Assembly: GCA_039805165.1 (NCBI GenBank)
Contig: JBDLUS010000176.1
Coordinates: forward strand, 1 to 13,202
Source: CAIZGX01 sp039805165
Lineage (GTDB): Bacteria; Bacteroidota; Bacteroidia; Flavobacteriales_D; Sanyastnellaceae
Length of the DNA: 13,202 nt
Direction: 5' to 3'
The position numbers were made by a program, and so were the translations under genes. Position 1 is the first letter of the stretch. Each line of letters opens with the position of its first letter. Positions 1-7,287 of the stretch are shown one piece after another. Under the pieces are notes generated by a model that was given only the letters and a program-made list of their open reading frames with translations, did not search any database and was not told where the DNA came from.

Positions 1-550
1 TCTTGAATTTCTTGCTTGCAACAAGTGCAGCATCTACGGTGTTAATTCCAAGTATATGTTGAATGTGCGCCTTCATGAAGTTACGCTCTTCAATGCTTCC
101 CAATTCGTCAACCGTGCAGAATGCATAATCATCGGCGTCGGCTCTTCTTAAAACTTCTTTTCCTTCATCGCCTGAAATAAATTCTCCTTTTTCGTTGAGC
201 AATTTCAGTGCGTTCCATTCTTTCGGATTGTGGCTAGCGGTTAAGATAATTCCTCCGTTCGCTTTGCTTTCCGTAACCGCCCATTCCACCGTTGGAGTAG
301 TCGAAAGTCCAGCATCTATAACATGCACCCCCATTCCAACTAGCGTATTCATCACAAGATTTTGAAGCATCTCTCCGCTAATGCGCGCATCTCTTCCAAC
401 TACAATTGAAATACTTTGTTTGTTATTTCTATGTTGAAGAAATGCAGCGAATGCCGCTGTGAATTTCACCGTGTCGAGCGGAGTTAAATGTTCGCCAGGA
501 ACGGCGCCAATGGTTCCGCGAAATCCGGAAATAGATTTTATTAAGGTCAT
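1..550 (-). CDS. glmM: Phosphoglucosamine mutase / phosphomannomutase family protein, N-terminal part (cut by left edge)
   Basis: Alpha-D-phosphohexomutase. The family moves phosphate between C1 and C6 of a hexose; GlmM makes glucosamine-1-phosphate for UDP-GlcNAc and peptidoglycan synthesis in the cytoplasm. Translating the reverse strand from the ATG at 550 gives 183 residues before the edge. The protein opens MTLIKSISGFRGTIG, the substrate-phosphate region typical of Bacteroidota GlmM-type mutases. VGRDARISGE follows at about 51-60. The phosphoserine loop TASHNP lies at 104-109, with Ser106 as the residue expected to carry the phosphate. Metal-binding and sugar-specificity loops are off the window, so GlmM cannot be separated from ManB/phosphoglucomutase here. 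A perfect TAnnTTTG box lies 20 bp upstream of the start. The gene diverges from the acpH-like gene. Family assignment is secure; the exact substrate is inferred from the N-terminal resemblance. Confidence 0.9.
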   Translation of the reverse strand, partial: MTLIKSISGFRGTIGAVPGEHLTPLDTVKFTAAFAAFLQHRNNKQSISIVVGRDARISGEMLQNLVMNTLVGMGVHVIDAGLSTTPTVEWAVTESKANGGIILTASHNPKEWNALKLLNEKGEFISGDEGKEVLRRADADDYAFCTVDELGSIEERNFMKAHIQHILGINTVDAALVASKKFK

Positions 551-569
551 GTCTTTAGAATAACTTGTG

Positions 570-577
570 CAAAGATA
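570..577 (-). promoter_or_regulatory. Bacteroidota -7 promoter box for the mutase gene
   Basis: On the reverse strand the bases read TATCTTTG, a perfect match to TAnnTTTG. Transcription would start near 563 and leave a leader of about 13 nt before the ATG at 550. No clear TTG -33 element is seen at the expected spacing, so the call rests on the -7 box and its position. Confidence 0.55.
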
Positions 578-612
578 CTTCACCGAAAGAGTTAAACTTC
601 GTTCTTTGTGAC

Positions 613-1218
613 ATGAATCATTTGGCTCACTTGTACCTTTCTTCTGATAACGAAGAGGAAATGGTTGGACAGTTCATTGCAGACGCGGTGAAGGGCAATG
701 ATTTTAATTTGTATAGTCCGGAAATTCGCAAGGGAATTCTGCTTCATCGATGGGTCGATTCATTCACAGACACACACGATTTGGTGAAAGAACTTCGCGC
801 AGCTTACCGTCCGAATTTAGGTTTGTACAGCGGCGTTTTAATTGATTTGGTATTCGATCATTACTTGGCAAAAGATTTTCAGATTCATGCTGGAAGGGAG
901 TTGGAAGAATTTCAGCAATTCACCTTTGGTGTTTTGAATAAACACGAAGAATCATTTCCAGATAAAATGAAGAATTATTTCTTCCACATGAAAGACAAAG
1001 AATTCATGATGAAATACGCTCATCCTTTAGGAATGGCGGTCATTGTGCGTCAAATGGGAATTCGCATTCCTCGCGGTGAATCGTTGTTAGCCGCAGGAGA
1101 TTTTTTTGAAGATTATGTGGAAATGGCCTCAGCATATTTCCCTACATTCTTCGAAGAGTTGAAGCGTGAGTTTGAGTTGAAGCGTTTAGCGCTTCTGCAT
1201 GAAAATAAAATTGATTAA
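613..1218 (+). CDS. acpH: ACP phosphodiesterase (AcpH) family protein
   Basis: AcpH removes the 4'-phosphopantetheine arm from holo-acyl carrier protein, giving apo-ACP in the cytoplasm. The 201-residue product (E. coli AcpH is about 193) opens MNHLAHLYLS, the family's usual N-terminus, which is why the ATG at 613 is preferred over an in-frame TTG at 565 that would add 16 unrelated residues. Family-type motifs are IADAVKG near 22-28 (Asp24), LLHRWVDSFTD at 43-53 (His45, Asp49) and IDLVFDHYLA at 77-86 (Asp78, Asp82, His83). These acidic and histidine residues fit the metal site of this HD-like helical family. The protein is soluble, without a signal peptide. No ACP or fatty acid gene lies nearby, so the substrate rests on family membership only. 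The stop codon TAA forms the first bases of the promoter box for the next gene. Confidence 0.8.
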   Translation: MNHLAHLYLSSDNEEEMVGQFIADAVKGNDFNLYSPEIRKGILLHRWVDSFTDTHDLVKELRAAYRPNLGLYSGVLIDLVFDHYLAKDFQIHAGRELEEFQQFTFGVLNKHEESFPDKMKNYFFHMKDKEFMMKYAHPLGMAVIVRQMGIRIPRGESLLAAGDFFEDYVEMASAYFPTFFEELKREFELKRLALLHENKID

Positions 1219-1223
1219 GTTTG
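1216..1223 (+). promoter_or_regulatory. -7 promoter box overlapping the acpH stop codon
   Basis: TAAGTTTG is a perfect TAnnTTTG match and its first three bases are the stop codon of the upstream gene. Transcription from it would start near 1230, about 39 nt before the TTG start chosen for the transglycosylase gene. No good TTG -33 element is visible. Confidence 0.45.
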
Positions 1224-1268
1224 TAAGTAACCCTTTCGCGATTCGCTCGCGGAAGAAACCTGAAATCA

Positions 1269-2729
1269 TTGAAGAAATCTGTTTGGCGTGTTATCCTAGT
1301 TTCATTGGCTTTGCTTGGGGGCGTGGCTTTTATGTTTACGCTTCTTGCTCCGAAGAAAAAGTTAAAAGAGTTCGAACAAGACCCCAATTTGCCCGAATTG
1401 GTGAATGTTGATTTAGACAGTATTCGCGCGAGAGGAAAGCTTATTATTCTTACCGAGAATAGTTCTTCAACCTATTATTTATACAAGGAAGAACCGAAGG
1501 GATTCGACTACGAATTGGCAAAGCAATTTGCGAAATTTCTAAAAGTGAAATTGGAAGTTCGTGTCATTGAAAATTTAGACAGCATGTTCGCCATGCTTTA
1601 TAGAGGAGAAGGCGACATCATTGCTTCAAACCTTACAGTGACGGAACAGCGAAAGAGATTCTTAGCATTTTCGCCACCGATTTATCAAACCAAACAAGTA
1701 CTTGTTCAGCGCAGAGATACTTCAAACAAATTATTGGAAAACGGAATTGTCGTTCATGGAATGAATGAGCTCGATCGTCTGCCCATACACGTTCATGCTT
1801 ATTCTTCTTTCTACAGAAAACTAGAAGAAATAACGAAGAGTTCAGGCATGAATCTTCAAGTGATTGAAGCCAGTGGAAAGGTAGGGACAGAGGAGTTGTT
1901 GCAAGAAGTTGCAAGCGGTGCGGTTCCAGCGACCATTACCGATAAGAGTTTGGCATTTTTAAGTTTTGAAGATTATCCGAATTTGGATATGTCGGTTGAG
2001 TTAAGCGAAGACGAAGACATCGCTTGGGCTGTTCGTCCGAATGCTTATTTGCTTCAAGAAAGATTAACTTCTTTTATAGCAGGAAAAGGCGGTGCTCGTT
2101 TCATTAGCAAGTTGTACCGGAGGTATTTTGGACGCGCTGAAGAGCATTGGTCGGGCGGAGTGCAGCGCTTCTTTTCAATGCCGCCCATTCAAGCGGGAGC
2201 CTTGTCACCATTTGACTCGCTCTATAAAGCACATGCGCCTATTGTGGGTTGGGATTGGCGCTTGTTGACAGCATTGAGTTTTGTTGAATCAGGATTTAAT
2301 CCGAATGCAGAATCTTGGGCAGGCGCGCGCGGACTCATGCAGCTGATGCCGGCTACTTTGATGAAGTACGATGGAGATACGCTTTGTCCGCCCGATAACA
2401 ACATTCAGTCGGGTGCGAAGTACTTGCACAACCTAGATAATTTCTGGAAGCAATACGTTCACAATCCCGATGAACGCGTGAAGTTTATTCTCGCCAGTTA
2501 TAACTGTGGGCCAGGACATATTCTCGATGCCATGTGTATTGCTCGTCAAACGGGAAGAAACGATACACTCTGGGAGGGACATGTGGCAGACGCATTGATG
2601 CTTAAGGCGCAGAGGCAGTATTACGCCATGTCTTGTGTGAAGCACGGCTATTTGAATGGAGTGGGGCCAGTGAATTTTGTAAATAAAATTCTCGCCATTT
2701 TCGAACACTATAAAACAGCGTCGAAATGA
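1269..2729 (+). CDS. mltF: MltF-like membrane-bound lytic transglycosylase with solute-binding domain
   Basis: Predicted to cleave the MurNAc-GlcNAc bond of peptidoglycan without water, forming 1,6-anhydro ends, on the periplasmic side. Of 486 residues, 5-25 form a hydrophobic signal or anchor with no lipobox. Residues about 57-290 are a bacterial solute-binding family 3 domain (starts IRARGKLIILTEN; GFDYELAKQFAKF at 78-90). Residues about 315-470 are an SLT domain with SFVESGFNPNAES (catalytic Glu340), GLMQLMP at 355-361 and ASYNCGPGHI at 409-418. This domain order matches MltF, where the first domain senses muropeptides. The start is TTG at 1269; the first in-frame ATG, at 1332, would cut through the hydrophobic segment, and the frame upstream is open to 1227 without an ATG. 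The 3' end overlaps the lipoprotein gene by ATGA. The symbol marks domain architecture, not proven orthology with the E. coli enzyme. Confidence 0.85.
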   Translation: MKKSVWRVILVSLALLGGVAFMFTLLAPKKKLKEFEQDPNLPELVNVDLDSIRARGKLIILTENSSSTYYLYKEEPKGFDYELAKQFAKFLKVKLEVRVIENLDSMFAMLYRGEGDIIASNLTVTEQRKRFLAFSPPIYQTKQVLVQRRDTSNKLLENGIVVHGMNELDRLPIHVHAYSSFYRKLEEITKSSGMNLQVIEASGKVGTEELLQEVASGAVPATITDKSLAFLSFEDYPNLDMSVELSEDEDIAWAVRPNAYLLQERLTSFIAGKGGARFISKLYRRYFGRAEEHWSGGVQRFFSMPPIQAGALSPFDSLYKAHAPIVGWDWRLLTALSFVESGFNPNAESWAGARGLMQLMPATLMKYDGDTLCPPDNNIQSGAKYLHNLDNFWKQYVHNPDERVKFILASYNCGPGHILDAMCIARQTGRNDTLWEGHVADALMLKAQRQYYAMSCVKHGYLNGVGPVNFVNKILAIFEHYKTASK

Positions 2730-3358
2730 AATTAAGTATGAAGATTTTATTGCTGGTTGTGTTGTTGGCTTCATGCAAGAAACCTTCGGATAATTATTCT
2801 TTGGAAGGAAAGACAACCGATGCTTCTTCGGGCGCTGTGCTACCATATGTCACGACAGTATTCGAACAGAAATCATTGGTGAACGGGGTATTCACGAATT
2901 ATTTTCTTGAAGCGGCAAGCACAACTTCCGATGTAAATGGGAAGTACAAAATGGAATGGAAGAAAGAAAATTTAACGGAAGCTCGATTAATGGTTTCAAG
3001 AGAATTTTATTATTCGAAAGAAATTGCAATTGCGCCGGACGATCTGCGCAATGAAGTTAATCTTACTAAGAATGTTGCGCTCTGGCCAGAGTCCGCAGTC
3101 TTGGTTCATCTTCAAAATAATTCAGGTGCATCGCTTATTCAATTCAATTGGGTAGGCATAAATTTTAACTGCAATTGCTGCACGAGTGAAGTGAAGACAT
3201 TTAGCAATCTTACGGATACTGTTTTTCAATGCAATGTTTACGGCGGGAAGTGGCTAAAATACAATTGCGCAATCTCATCGACTTCAGGCACCAGTTTTTT
3301 ATTGGATAGCCTTTTCTGTCAGCCTTTTCAAACCAACAATTTAATTCTGAATTTGTAG
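2726..3358 (+). CDS. Cysteine-rich lipoprotein with carboxypeptidase-regulatory-like domain, function unknown
   Basis: 210 residues with a lipoprotein signal peptide. The lipobox is L14-A15-S16-C17, so Cys17 should be acylated; the mature protein begins CKKPSDN. Residues about 24-105 resemble a carboxypeptidase-regulatory or CnaB-like beta-sandwich, seen in LEGKTTDASSGAVLPYV and later SDVNGKY, a common Bacteroidota surface-protein module. The last 62 residues carry six cysteines (149, 151, 152, 169, 181, 198), including a CNCC cluster, which suggests disulphides or a metal site. The start overlaps the stop of the transglycosylase gene (ATGA), so the two are probably translated together and may act at the same envelope site. 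I do not recognise a specific family for the C-terminal half. Localisation is well supported; any role in cell-wall remodelling is inferred from coupling alone. Confidence 0.8.
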   Translation: MKLSMKILLLVVLLASCKKPSDNYSLEGKTTDASSGAVLPYVTTVFEQKSLVNGVFTNYFLEAASTTSDVNGKYKMEWKKENLTEARLMVSREFYYSKEIAIAPDDLRNEVNLTKNVALWPESAVLVHLQNNSGASLIQFNWVGINFNCNCCTSEVKTFSNLTDTVFQCNVYGGKWLKYNCAISSTSGTSFLLDSLFCQPFQTNNLILNL

Positions 3359-3408
3359 GTGTTTTTGCGAATACATGACTAATTTCAAACCGAAAAATAT
3401 TTAAACGA

Positions 3409-5193
3409 ATGAAACGTATTTTAAGTCTTCTGACTATTGCCTTGTGCTTCATTTCATACTTGAACGCTCAAGTTGACTTGCCAAGGAATTTAACGCCTGC
3501 GGAAATTGAGCAAATTTCTCATGGTGATTTTTCAATAGTAAATTCAGACAGAGGAATTGAGTCACCACCGCCGTTTCAGAACATTCGTGCAATGGCAGAG
3601 TGGGAAGAGATTCAGTGTTTAACAATTTCATGGATTTCATATCCTTCAATTTTAAAGCAGATTGTTGCTGCTGCGCGTACCCAAACCTTGGTGGTTATTT
3701 TATCTGAAGACGTACAAGCAACACAGAATTATCTGTACAGCACGTCAGGAGGACCTGCGTTTACAAACATGGATAATGTAATTATTCTTCCAGCGAATTA
3801 CGATTCGGTTTGGATGCGCGATTACGGCGCTAATCCGGCATATGCCAATGAAGTTGAAGATCTGTTTCTGGTGGATTGGATTTACAATCGTCCAACTCGT
3901 CCGAACGATAATTCTTCACCTCAGTACGTTGCCGATTATTTGGGATTGGATTTATACACAACAACCGCTGCTCCAGATGACTTGGTGAATACAGGTGGTA
4001 ACTGGATGAGCGATGGCTTTGGAACAGCCATAGTTACAGAGCTTGTTTTAGAAGAGAACGCAGCAGGAAACCAGTATGGCGTAACCGCAAAAACAGAAGC
4101 CGAGATTGACGCAATCACTCAGAGTTATCTTGGTACCGACCGCTACATTAAAATGCCCGTTCTTCCATACGATGGTATTCATCACGTAGACATGCACATG
4201 AAATTAATTGATGAGCAAACCTTGTTGGTGGGCGAATATCCAAACGGAATTTCTGACGGTCCGCAAATCAATGCGAACATGGATTATGTGGTTTCGAACT
4301 TTATGAATAAGTGGGGTGAACCATACAAGACTATTCGTATACCAATGCCTCCAAGTGCTGCAGGCAATTGGCCGAGTTCAAATCCGCCTGCATCATACCG
4401 CACCTACACAAATGCAGTCTTCGTAAATAAGATGGTTATTCTTCCAATTTATCGTGAGCAATACGATACAACAGCATTGCGTATTTGGCAAGAAGCTTTA
4501 CCTGGATATCAGATTGTGGGTATCGACTGTGATAATAACCCCGACAACATTATTGCTGCAAGTGGCGCAATACATTGCATAACACACAGCGTAGGCGTAC
4601 AGAATCCATTGCTCATTAGTCACAATCCGCTTCAAGACACAGACAACACAACGACACCGTATTCAGTAATGGCGTATATGAATCACCGCGATGGAATAGC
4701 TGTAGGAAGATTGTATTGGAAGACTTCATTAACGGGAGCCTACAATTTAGTGGATATGACCAGTGTTGGAAGTAATAATTGGGAGGGATTTATTCCAGCT
4801 CAACCTGCTGGCACTCGCGTGTACTATTATGTGGAAGGAGAAGCTACAACTGGAAAGGTATTACAAAGACCAATGGCTGCGCCAGACGGTTACTGGAGTT
4901 TCGATGTGTTGAATGGAAACAGCATTAACGAAGAGGCTTTCAGTTTCTCGAGAATTTATCCGAATCCAGCAAGTGAAATTACTTGCGTTGAATTTAATGC
5001 CCGTGCTTCACAAAAAGCGCAAGCGTTTATTGTAGACATGCAAGGTCGTCGTGTAAAGGAAATATATTCAGGAGTGCTTTCACCAGAACAGTCAAAAGTA
5101 TTTTTCAATGCGAGTGATTTAGTTTCAGGTGTATATGCTGTTCAATTAATCACAGACAAGGGCGCTTATCGTCTTCCATTTATTGTTAAATAA
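3409..5193 (+). CDS. T9SS-secreted agmatine deiminase / Porphyromonas-type peptidylarginine deiminase family protein
   Basis: Predicted guanidino-group hydrolase that turns an arginine-type group into a ureido group plus ammonia, outside the cell. Of 594 residues, 1-20 are a Sec signal peptide ending LNAQ. The catalytic fold spans about 55-395: VWMRDYG at 134-140 (Asp138, with Trp135 three residues before it), GGNWMSDG at 196-203, the HxD pair His259/Asp261 in IHHVDMH, YTNAVFVNK with Asn335, and ASGAIHCITH with nucleophile Cys390. Residues about 400-500 look like an Ig-like beta domain ending DGYWSFDV. The T9SS type A sorting domain runs about 510-594 (IYPNP, LVSGVYAVQL). Signal, deiminase, Ig-like, sorting domain is the layout of P. 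gingivalis PPAD, and GAIHCITH differs from the GGG-IHCITQQ usual in cytoplasmic agmatine deiminases. Whether it acts on protein arginine, free arginine or agmatine cannot be decided. Its stop overlaps the next start (TAATG). Confidence 0.88.
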   Translation: MKRILSLLTIALCFISYLNAQVDLPRNLTPAEIEQISHGDFSIVNSDRGIESPPPFQNIRAMAEWEEIQCLTISWISYPSILKQIVAAARTQTLVVILSEDVQATQNYLYSTSGGPAFTNMDNVIILPANYDSVWMRDYGANPAYANEVEDLFLVDWIYNRPTRPNDNSSPQYVADYLGLDLYTTTAAPDDLVNTGGNWMSDGFGTAIVTELVLEENAAGNQYGVTAKTEAEIDAITQSYLGTDRYIKMPVLPYDGIHHVDMHMKLIDEQTLLVGEYPNGISDGPQINANMDYVVSNFMNKWGEPYKTIRIPMPPSAAGNWPSSNPPASYRTYTNAVFVNKMVILPIYREQYDTTALRIWQEALPGYQIVGIDCDNNPDNIIAASGAIHCITHSVGVQNPLLISHNPLQDTDNTTTPYSVMAYMNHRDGIAVGRLYWKTSLTGAYNLVDMTSVGSNNWEGFIPAQPAGTRVYYYVEGEATTGKVLQRPMAAPDGYWSFDVLNGNSINEEAFSFSRIYPNPASEITCVEFNARASQKAQAFIVDMQGRRVKEIYSGVLSPEQSKVFFNASDLVSGVYAVQLITDKGAYRLPFIVK

Positions 5194-6188
5194 TGTCAAG
5201 TAACAGAAGAAAGTTTTTAGGTCAGCTTGCTGCTACAGGCGCGTTGTTGGGGATGTCACCGGCTTTGTTTTCATTCAGTGAAAAGAAGAAAAAGCCAGCA
5301 GAGAAAGTACGCTATACGAAGGGGCTGGTTCTATCTACCTGGGATCATGGCATTGCGGCAAACGATGCCGCAATGGACGCATTAAAGAAAGGTGGGAATG
5401 CTTTGGACATGGCAGAGAAGGGTGTCTGGAAAACGGAATCAGATTTAACTAACTTAAGTGTTGGTCTCGGAGGATTGCCTGATAGAGAAGGAAGAACCAC
5501 GCTTGATGCATGCATTATGGATTGGCAGCATAAGGTTGGGTCTGTGGCATTTGTTCAAGGCTTTGAACATCCTATTTCTATTGCTCGTGCGGTCTTGGAA
5601 AAGACTCCGCATGCCATGATTGTTGGAAAGGGTGCAGAGCAATTTGCTTTGGAACAAGGCTTCAAACACAGCGATTATGTGAATCCGGAAGCGAACAAGG
5701 CGTGGAAAGAATGGTTGAAGACTTCCGAATACAAGCCAATCATCAATGTTGAAAATCACGATACCATTGGCTTGCTAGCCATGGATTATGAAGGAAGAAT
5801 TTCGGGAGCTTGCACCACAAGTGGACTTTCATACAAGATGCACGGAAGAGTAGGCGATAGCCCGATTATAGGAGCTGGGCTGTATATCGATAATGAAATC
5901 GGAGGCGCAACATGCACGGGTCTAGGTGAAACCGTTATTCGTTCATGCACTTCATTCTTAGTAGTGGAGTTAATGCGTCAAGGTGCTACGGCACAAGAAG
6001 CGTGTGAAGAAGCTATTGTGCGATTGAAATCGAACAATGCTTTCATGATCGATGAATTTCAAGTAGGTGTCTTGGCAGTAGATAAAGCCGGAGTTACAGG
6101 CGGATTCGGATTAAGAGGCGGCTTTACTTATGCTTTGTGTAAGGACGGTAAGAATGAAATGTACACTGCCGGATCGTTGATTCGTTAA
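5193..6188 (+). CDS. Glycosylasparaginase (N4-(beta-N-acetylglucosaminyl)-L-asparaginase), Tat-exported
   Basis: Ntn-hydrolase that cleaves the GlcNAc-Asn amide bond of N-linked glycoasparagine, giving aspartate and the aminosugar; the precursor cuts itself into alpha and beta chains. Of 331 residues, 1-28 carry a twin-arginine signal (NRRKFLG followed by a hydrophobic stretch). The mature enzyme begins near KGLVLSTWDHG, matching the N-terminus of the Elizabethkingia enzyme. Motifs are GLPDREGRTTLDACIMD at 94-110, the autocleavage site HDTIG at 189-193 (cut between Asp190 and Thr191, Thr191 becoming the nucleophile), GRVGDSPIIGAG at 218-229 (Arg219 and Asp222 for substrate carboxylate and amino groups) and GGATCTGLGE at 237-246. 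All key residues appear intact. It is coupled to the deiminase gene (TAATG) and ends 4 bp from the converging holA gene. Tat export means the enzyme folds in the cytoplasm before reaching the periplasm. Confidence 0.93.
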   Translation: MSSNRRKFLGQLAATGALLGMSPALFSFSEKKKKPAEKVRYTKGLVLSTWDHGIAANDAAMDALKKGGNALDMAEKGVWKTESDLTNLSVGLGGLPDREGRTTLDACIMDWQHKVGSVAFVQGFEHPISIARAVLEKTPHAMIVGKGAEQFALEQGFKHSDYVNPEANKAWKEWLKTSEYKPIINVENHDTIGLLAMDYEGRISGACTTSGLSYKMHGRVGDSPIIGAGLYIDNEIGGATCTGLGETVIRSCTSFLVVELMRQGATAQEACEEAIVRLKSNNAFMIDEFQVGVLAVDKAGVTGGFGLRGGFTYALCKDGKNEMYTAGSLIR

Positions 6189-6195
6189 TTCGTTA
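6180..6195. repeat. Tandem 8-bp repeat spanning two convergent stop codons
   Basis: ATTCGTTA occurs twice without spacer (6180-6187 and 6188-6195). The first copy contributes the last sense codon and most of the stop of the glycosylasparaginase gene; the second ends in the reverse-strand stop of holA. It looks like a small slippage duplication. Chance is possible at this length. Confidence 0.5.
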
Positions 6196-7203
6196 ATGTA
6201 GAATCTTAAAGATGAGTTCACGCATAATGTCGCCGTGCGACATGCTGTTTCCTTTCAATCCTTTCAGTTGTTCATCTGCATCGCGGAAGTATTTAATGAT
6301 ACGTTCCGATTTTCCAGGAGAATAGTTTTTTTCTCCTTCCTTATAGTTTTGCGCAGCGTAATAATTCACACCAAGTTCTTTGTAGGCTTCGTCTTTGTTC
6401 GAGCTGTTTTGAATGACGCACAGTTTTGCGAAAAAACCGTATAGCGCAGGAATAATCTGAAACAACGGATGGTCTTTCGGATTTTTTTCGAAGAAGTTAA
6501 TGATTTGATTGGCCTTCAAAACATCTTTGCGAATGAGTGCGGTCTGCAATTCCCAAACGTTGTAGTCTTTAGAGATTCCAATGTGATCTTGAATAATTTG
6601 GGTCGTAATTTCATCGCCTTGATTGAGCACAATACTCAACTTTGAAATCTCATTCGTGAGTTTGTGAAGGTCGGAGCCCAAATAGTCGGCAAGCAGTTGA
6701 GTCGCAGTTCCGCGTATGGTTAAGCCTTGATCTTTCGCAATGTTTTGAACCCACGTAGGAAGTTGGTTTTCTTTGATTGCCGCCGATTCAAAAGTCTTCG
6801 CCTTTGCTTTCAATGTTTTGAAAAGCGAAGATCTTCCGTCTACTTTTCCATTCTTGTAGCAGAATGCTAGAACAGTACTTTGCGTTGGCGCATCGAGGTA
6901 ATTCAACAAACATTTGTACAGCTCCTCTTTCTTCCAACATTTTAAATCTTGGGCTTCGCGAACAATAATCACTTGCTTGTTTCCCATCATAGGGAAACTC
7001 TTCGCCATTGAAACAATAGATTCAAGGTTTGAATCTTTGCCATAACAAACGGTTAGTCCGAAGGCCTTTTCGCTTTCATCCAGAATTTTGTTCTCAATGG
7101 CGTCGGCTATAAGATCAATAAAGAATGCTTCCTCGCCGTGCAAAAGATAGACAGGGGCTGCATTGCCCATTTGAATGTCACGAATGATTAGCGAGTGTTC
7201 CAT
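6193..7203 (-). CDS. holA: DNA polymerase III delta subunit (clamp-loader subunit)
   Basis: HolA binds the beta sliding clamp and opens it within the clamp-loader complex. With the ATG at 7203 the product has 336 residues, about the family length. The N-terminus reads MEHSLIIRDIQMGNAAPVY, then LLHGEEAFFIDLIADAI, the HolA signature region in Bacteroidota. Further family-type segments are SFPMMGNKQVIIVREAQDL, SVLAFCYKNGKVDGR, YLGSDLHKLTNEISKL and YNVWELQTAL, followed by a helical collar domain. A TTG at 7212 would add three residues but overlaps the likely -7 box, so the ATG is preferred. The gene converges on glycosylasparaginase with 4 bp between stops and diverges from the HsdR-N-like gene. 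Nothing suggests it is defective. Confidence 0.92.
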   Translation of the reverse strand: MEHSLIIRDIQMGNAAPVYLLHGEEAFFIDLIADAIENKILDESEKAFGLTVCYGKDSNLESIVSMAKSFPMMGNKQVIIVREAQDLKCWKKEELYKCLLNYLDAPTQSTVLAFCYKNGKVDGRSSLFKTLKAKAKTFESAAIKENQLPTWVQNIAKDQGLTIRGTATQLLADYLGSDLHKLTNEISKLSIVLNQGDEITTQIIQDHIGISKDYNVWELQTALIRKDVLKANQIINFFEKNPKDHPLFQIIPALYGFFAKLCVIQNSSNKDEAYKELGVNYYAAQNYKEGEKNYSPGKSERIIKYFRDADEQLKGLKGNSMSHGDIMRELIFKILH

Positions 7204-7209
7204 GTCTTG

Positions 7210-7217
7210 CAAATATC
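7210..7217 (-). promoter_or_regulatory. Probable -7 promoter box for holA
   Basis: On the reverse strand the bases read GATATTTG, seven of eight matches to TAnnTTTG. Transcription would start within a few bases of the ATG at 7203, giving a leaderless or nearly leaderless mRNA. That supports the ATG rather than the TTG at 7212. Confidence 0.35.
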
Positions 7218-7266
7218 GGCAATAGTCTTGTCGCGGTACAACATTTCAATCTTGAAAAATATACAC

Positions 7267-7274
7267 TAATTTGC
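7267..7274 (+). promoter_or_regulatory. Possible promoter box for the HsdR-N-like gene
   Basis: TAATTTGC lies 14 bp before the ATG at 7288. It is one base short of TAnnTTTG, so it counts as a degenerate box. No -33 TTG is found at the usual spacing. Its position between two divergent genes is the main support. Confidence 0.3.
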
Positions 7275-7287
7275 ACAACCGAATTTT

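Noticed and set aside
565..612. In-frame TTG extension of the AcpH-like protein by 16 residues
   Set aside because: The extra residues do not resemble the family, whose members begin at MNxLAHLxL, and the stretch overlaps the divergent promoter.
2433..2846. Long reverse-strand open frame opposite the transglycosylase gene
   Set aside because: It lies antisense to a clearly conserved SLT domain and has no recognisable protein motif or promoter.
3359..3408. Promoter before the deiminase gene (TAATTTCA at 3380-3387)
   Set aside because: Two mismatches to TAnnTTTG and no -33 element at the right spacing; too weak to list as a feature.
6180..6195. Attachment-site or transposon-footprint reading of the ATTCGTTA tandem repeat
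   Set aside because: No mobile gene lies beside it, and an 8-bp tandem copy is explained by replication slippage or chance.
7204..7212. TTG start for holA three codons upstream
   Set aside because: It overlaps the likely -7 box, and an ATG follows immediately at 7203.
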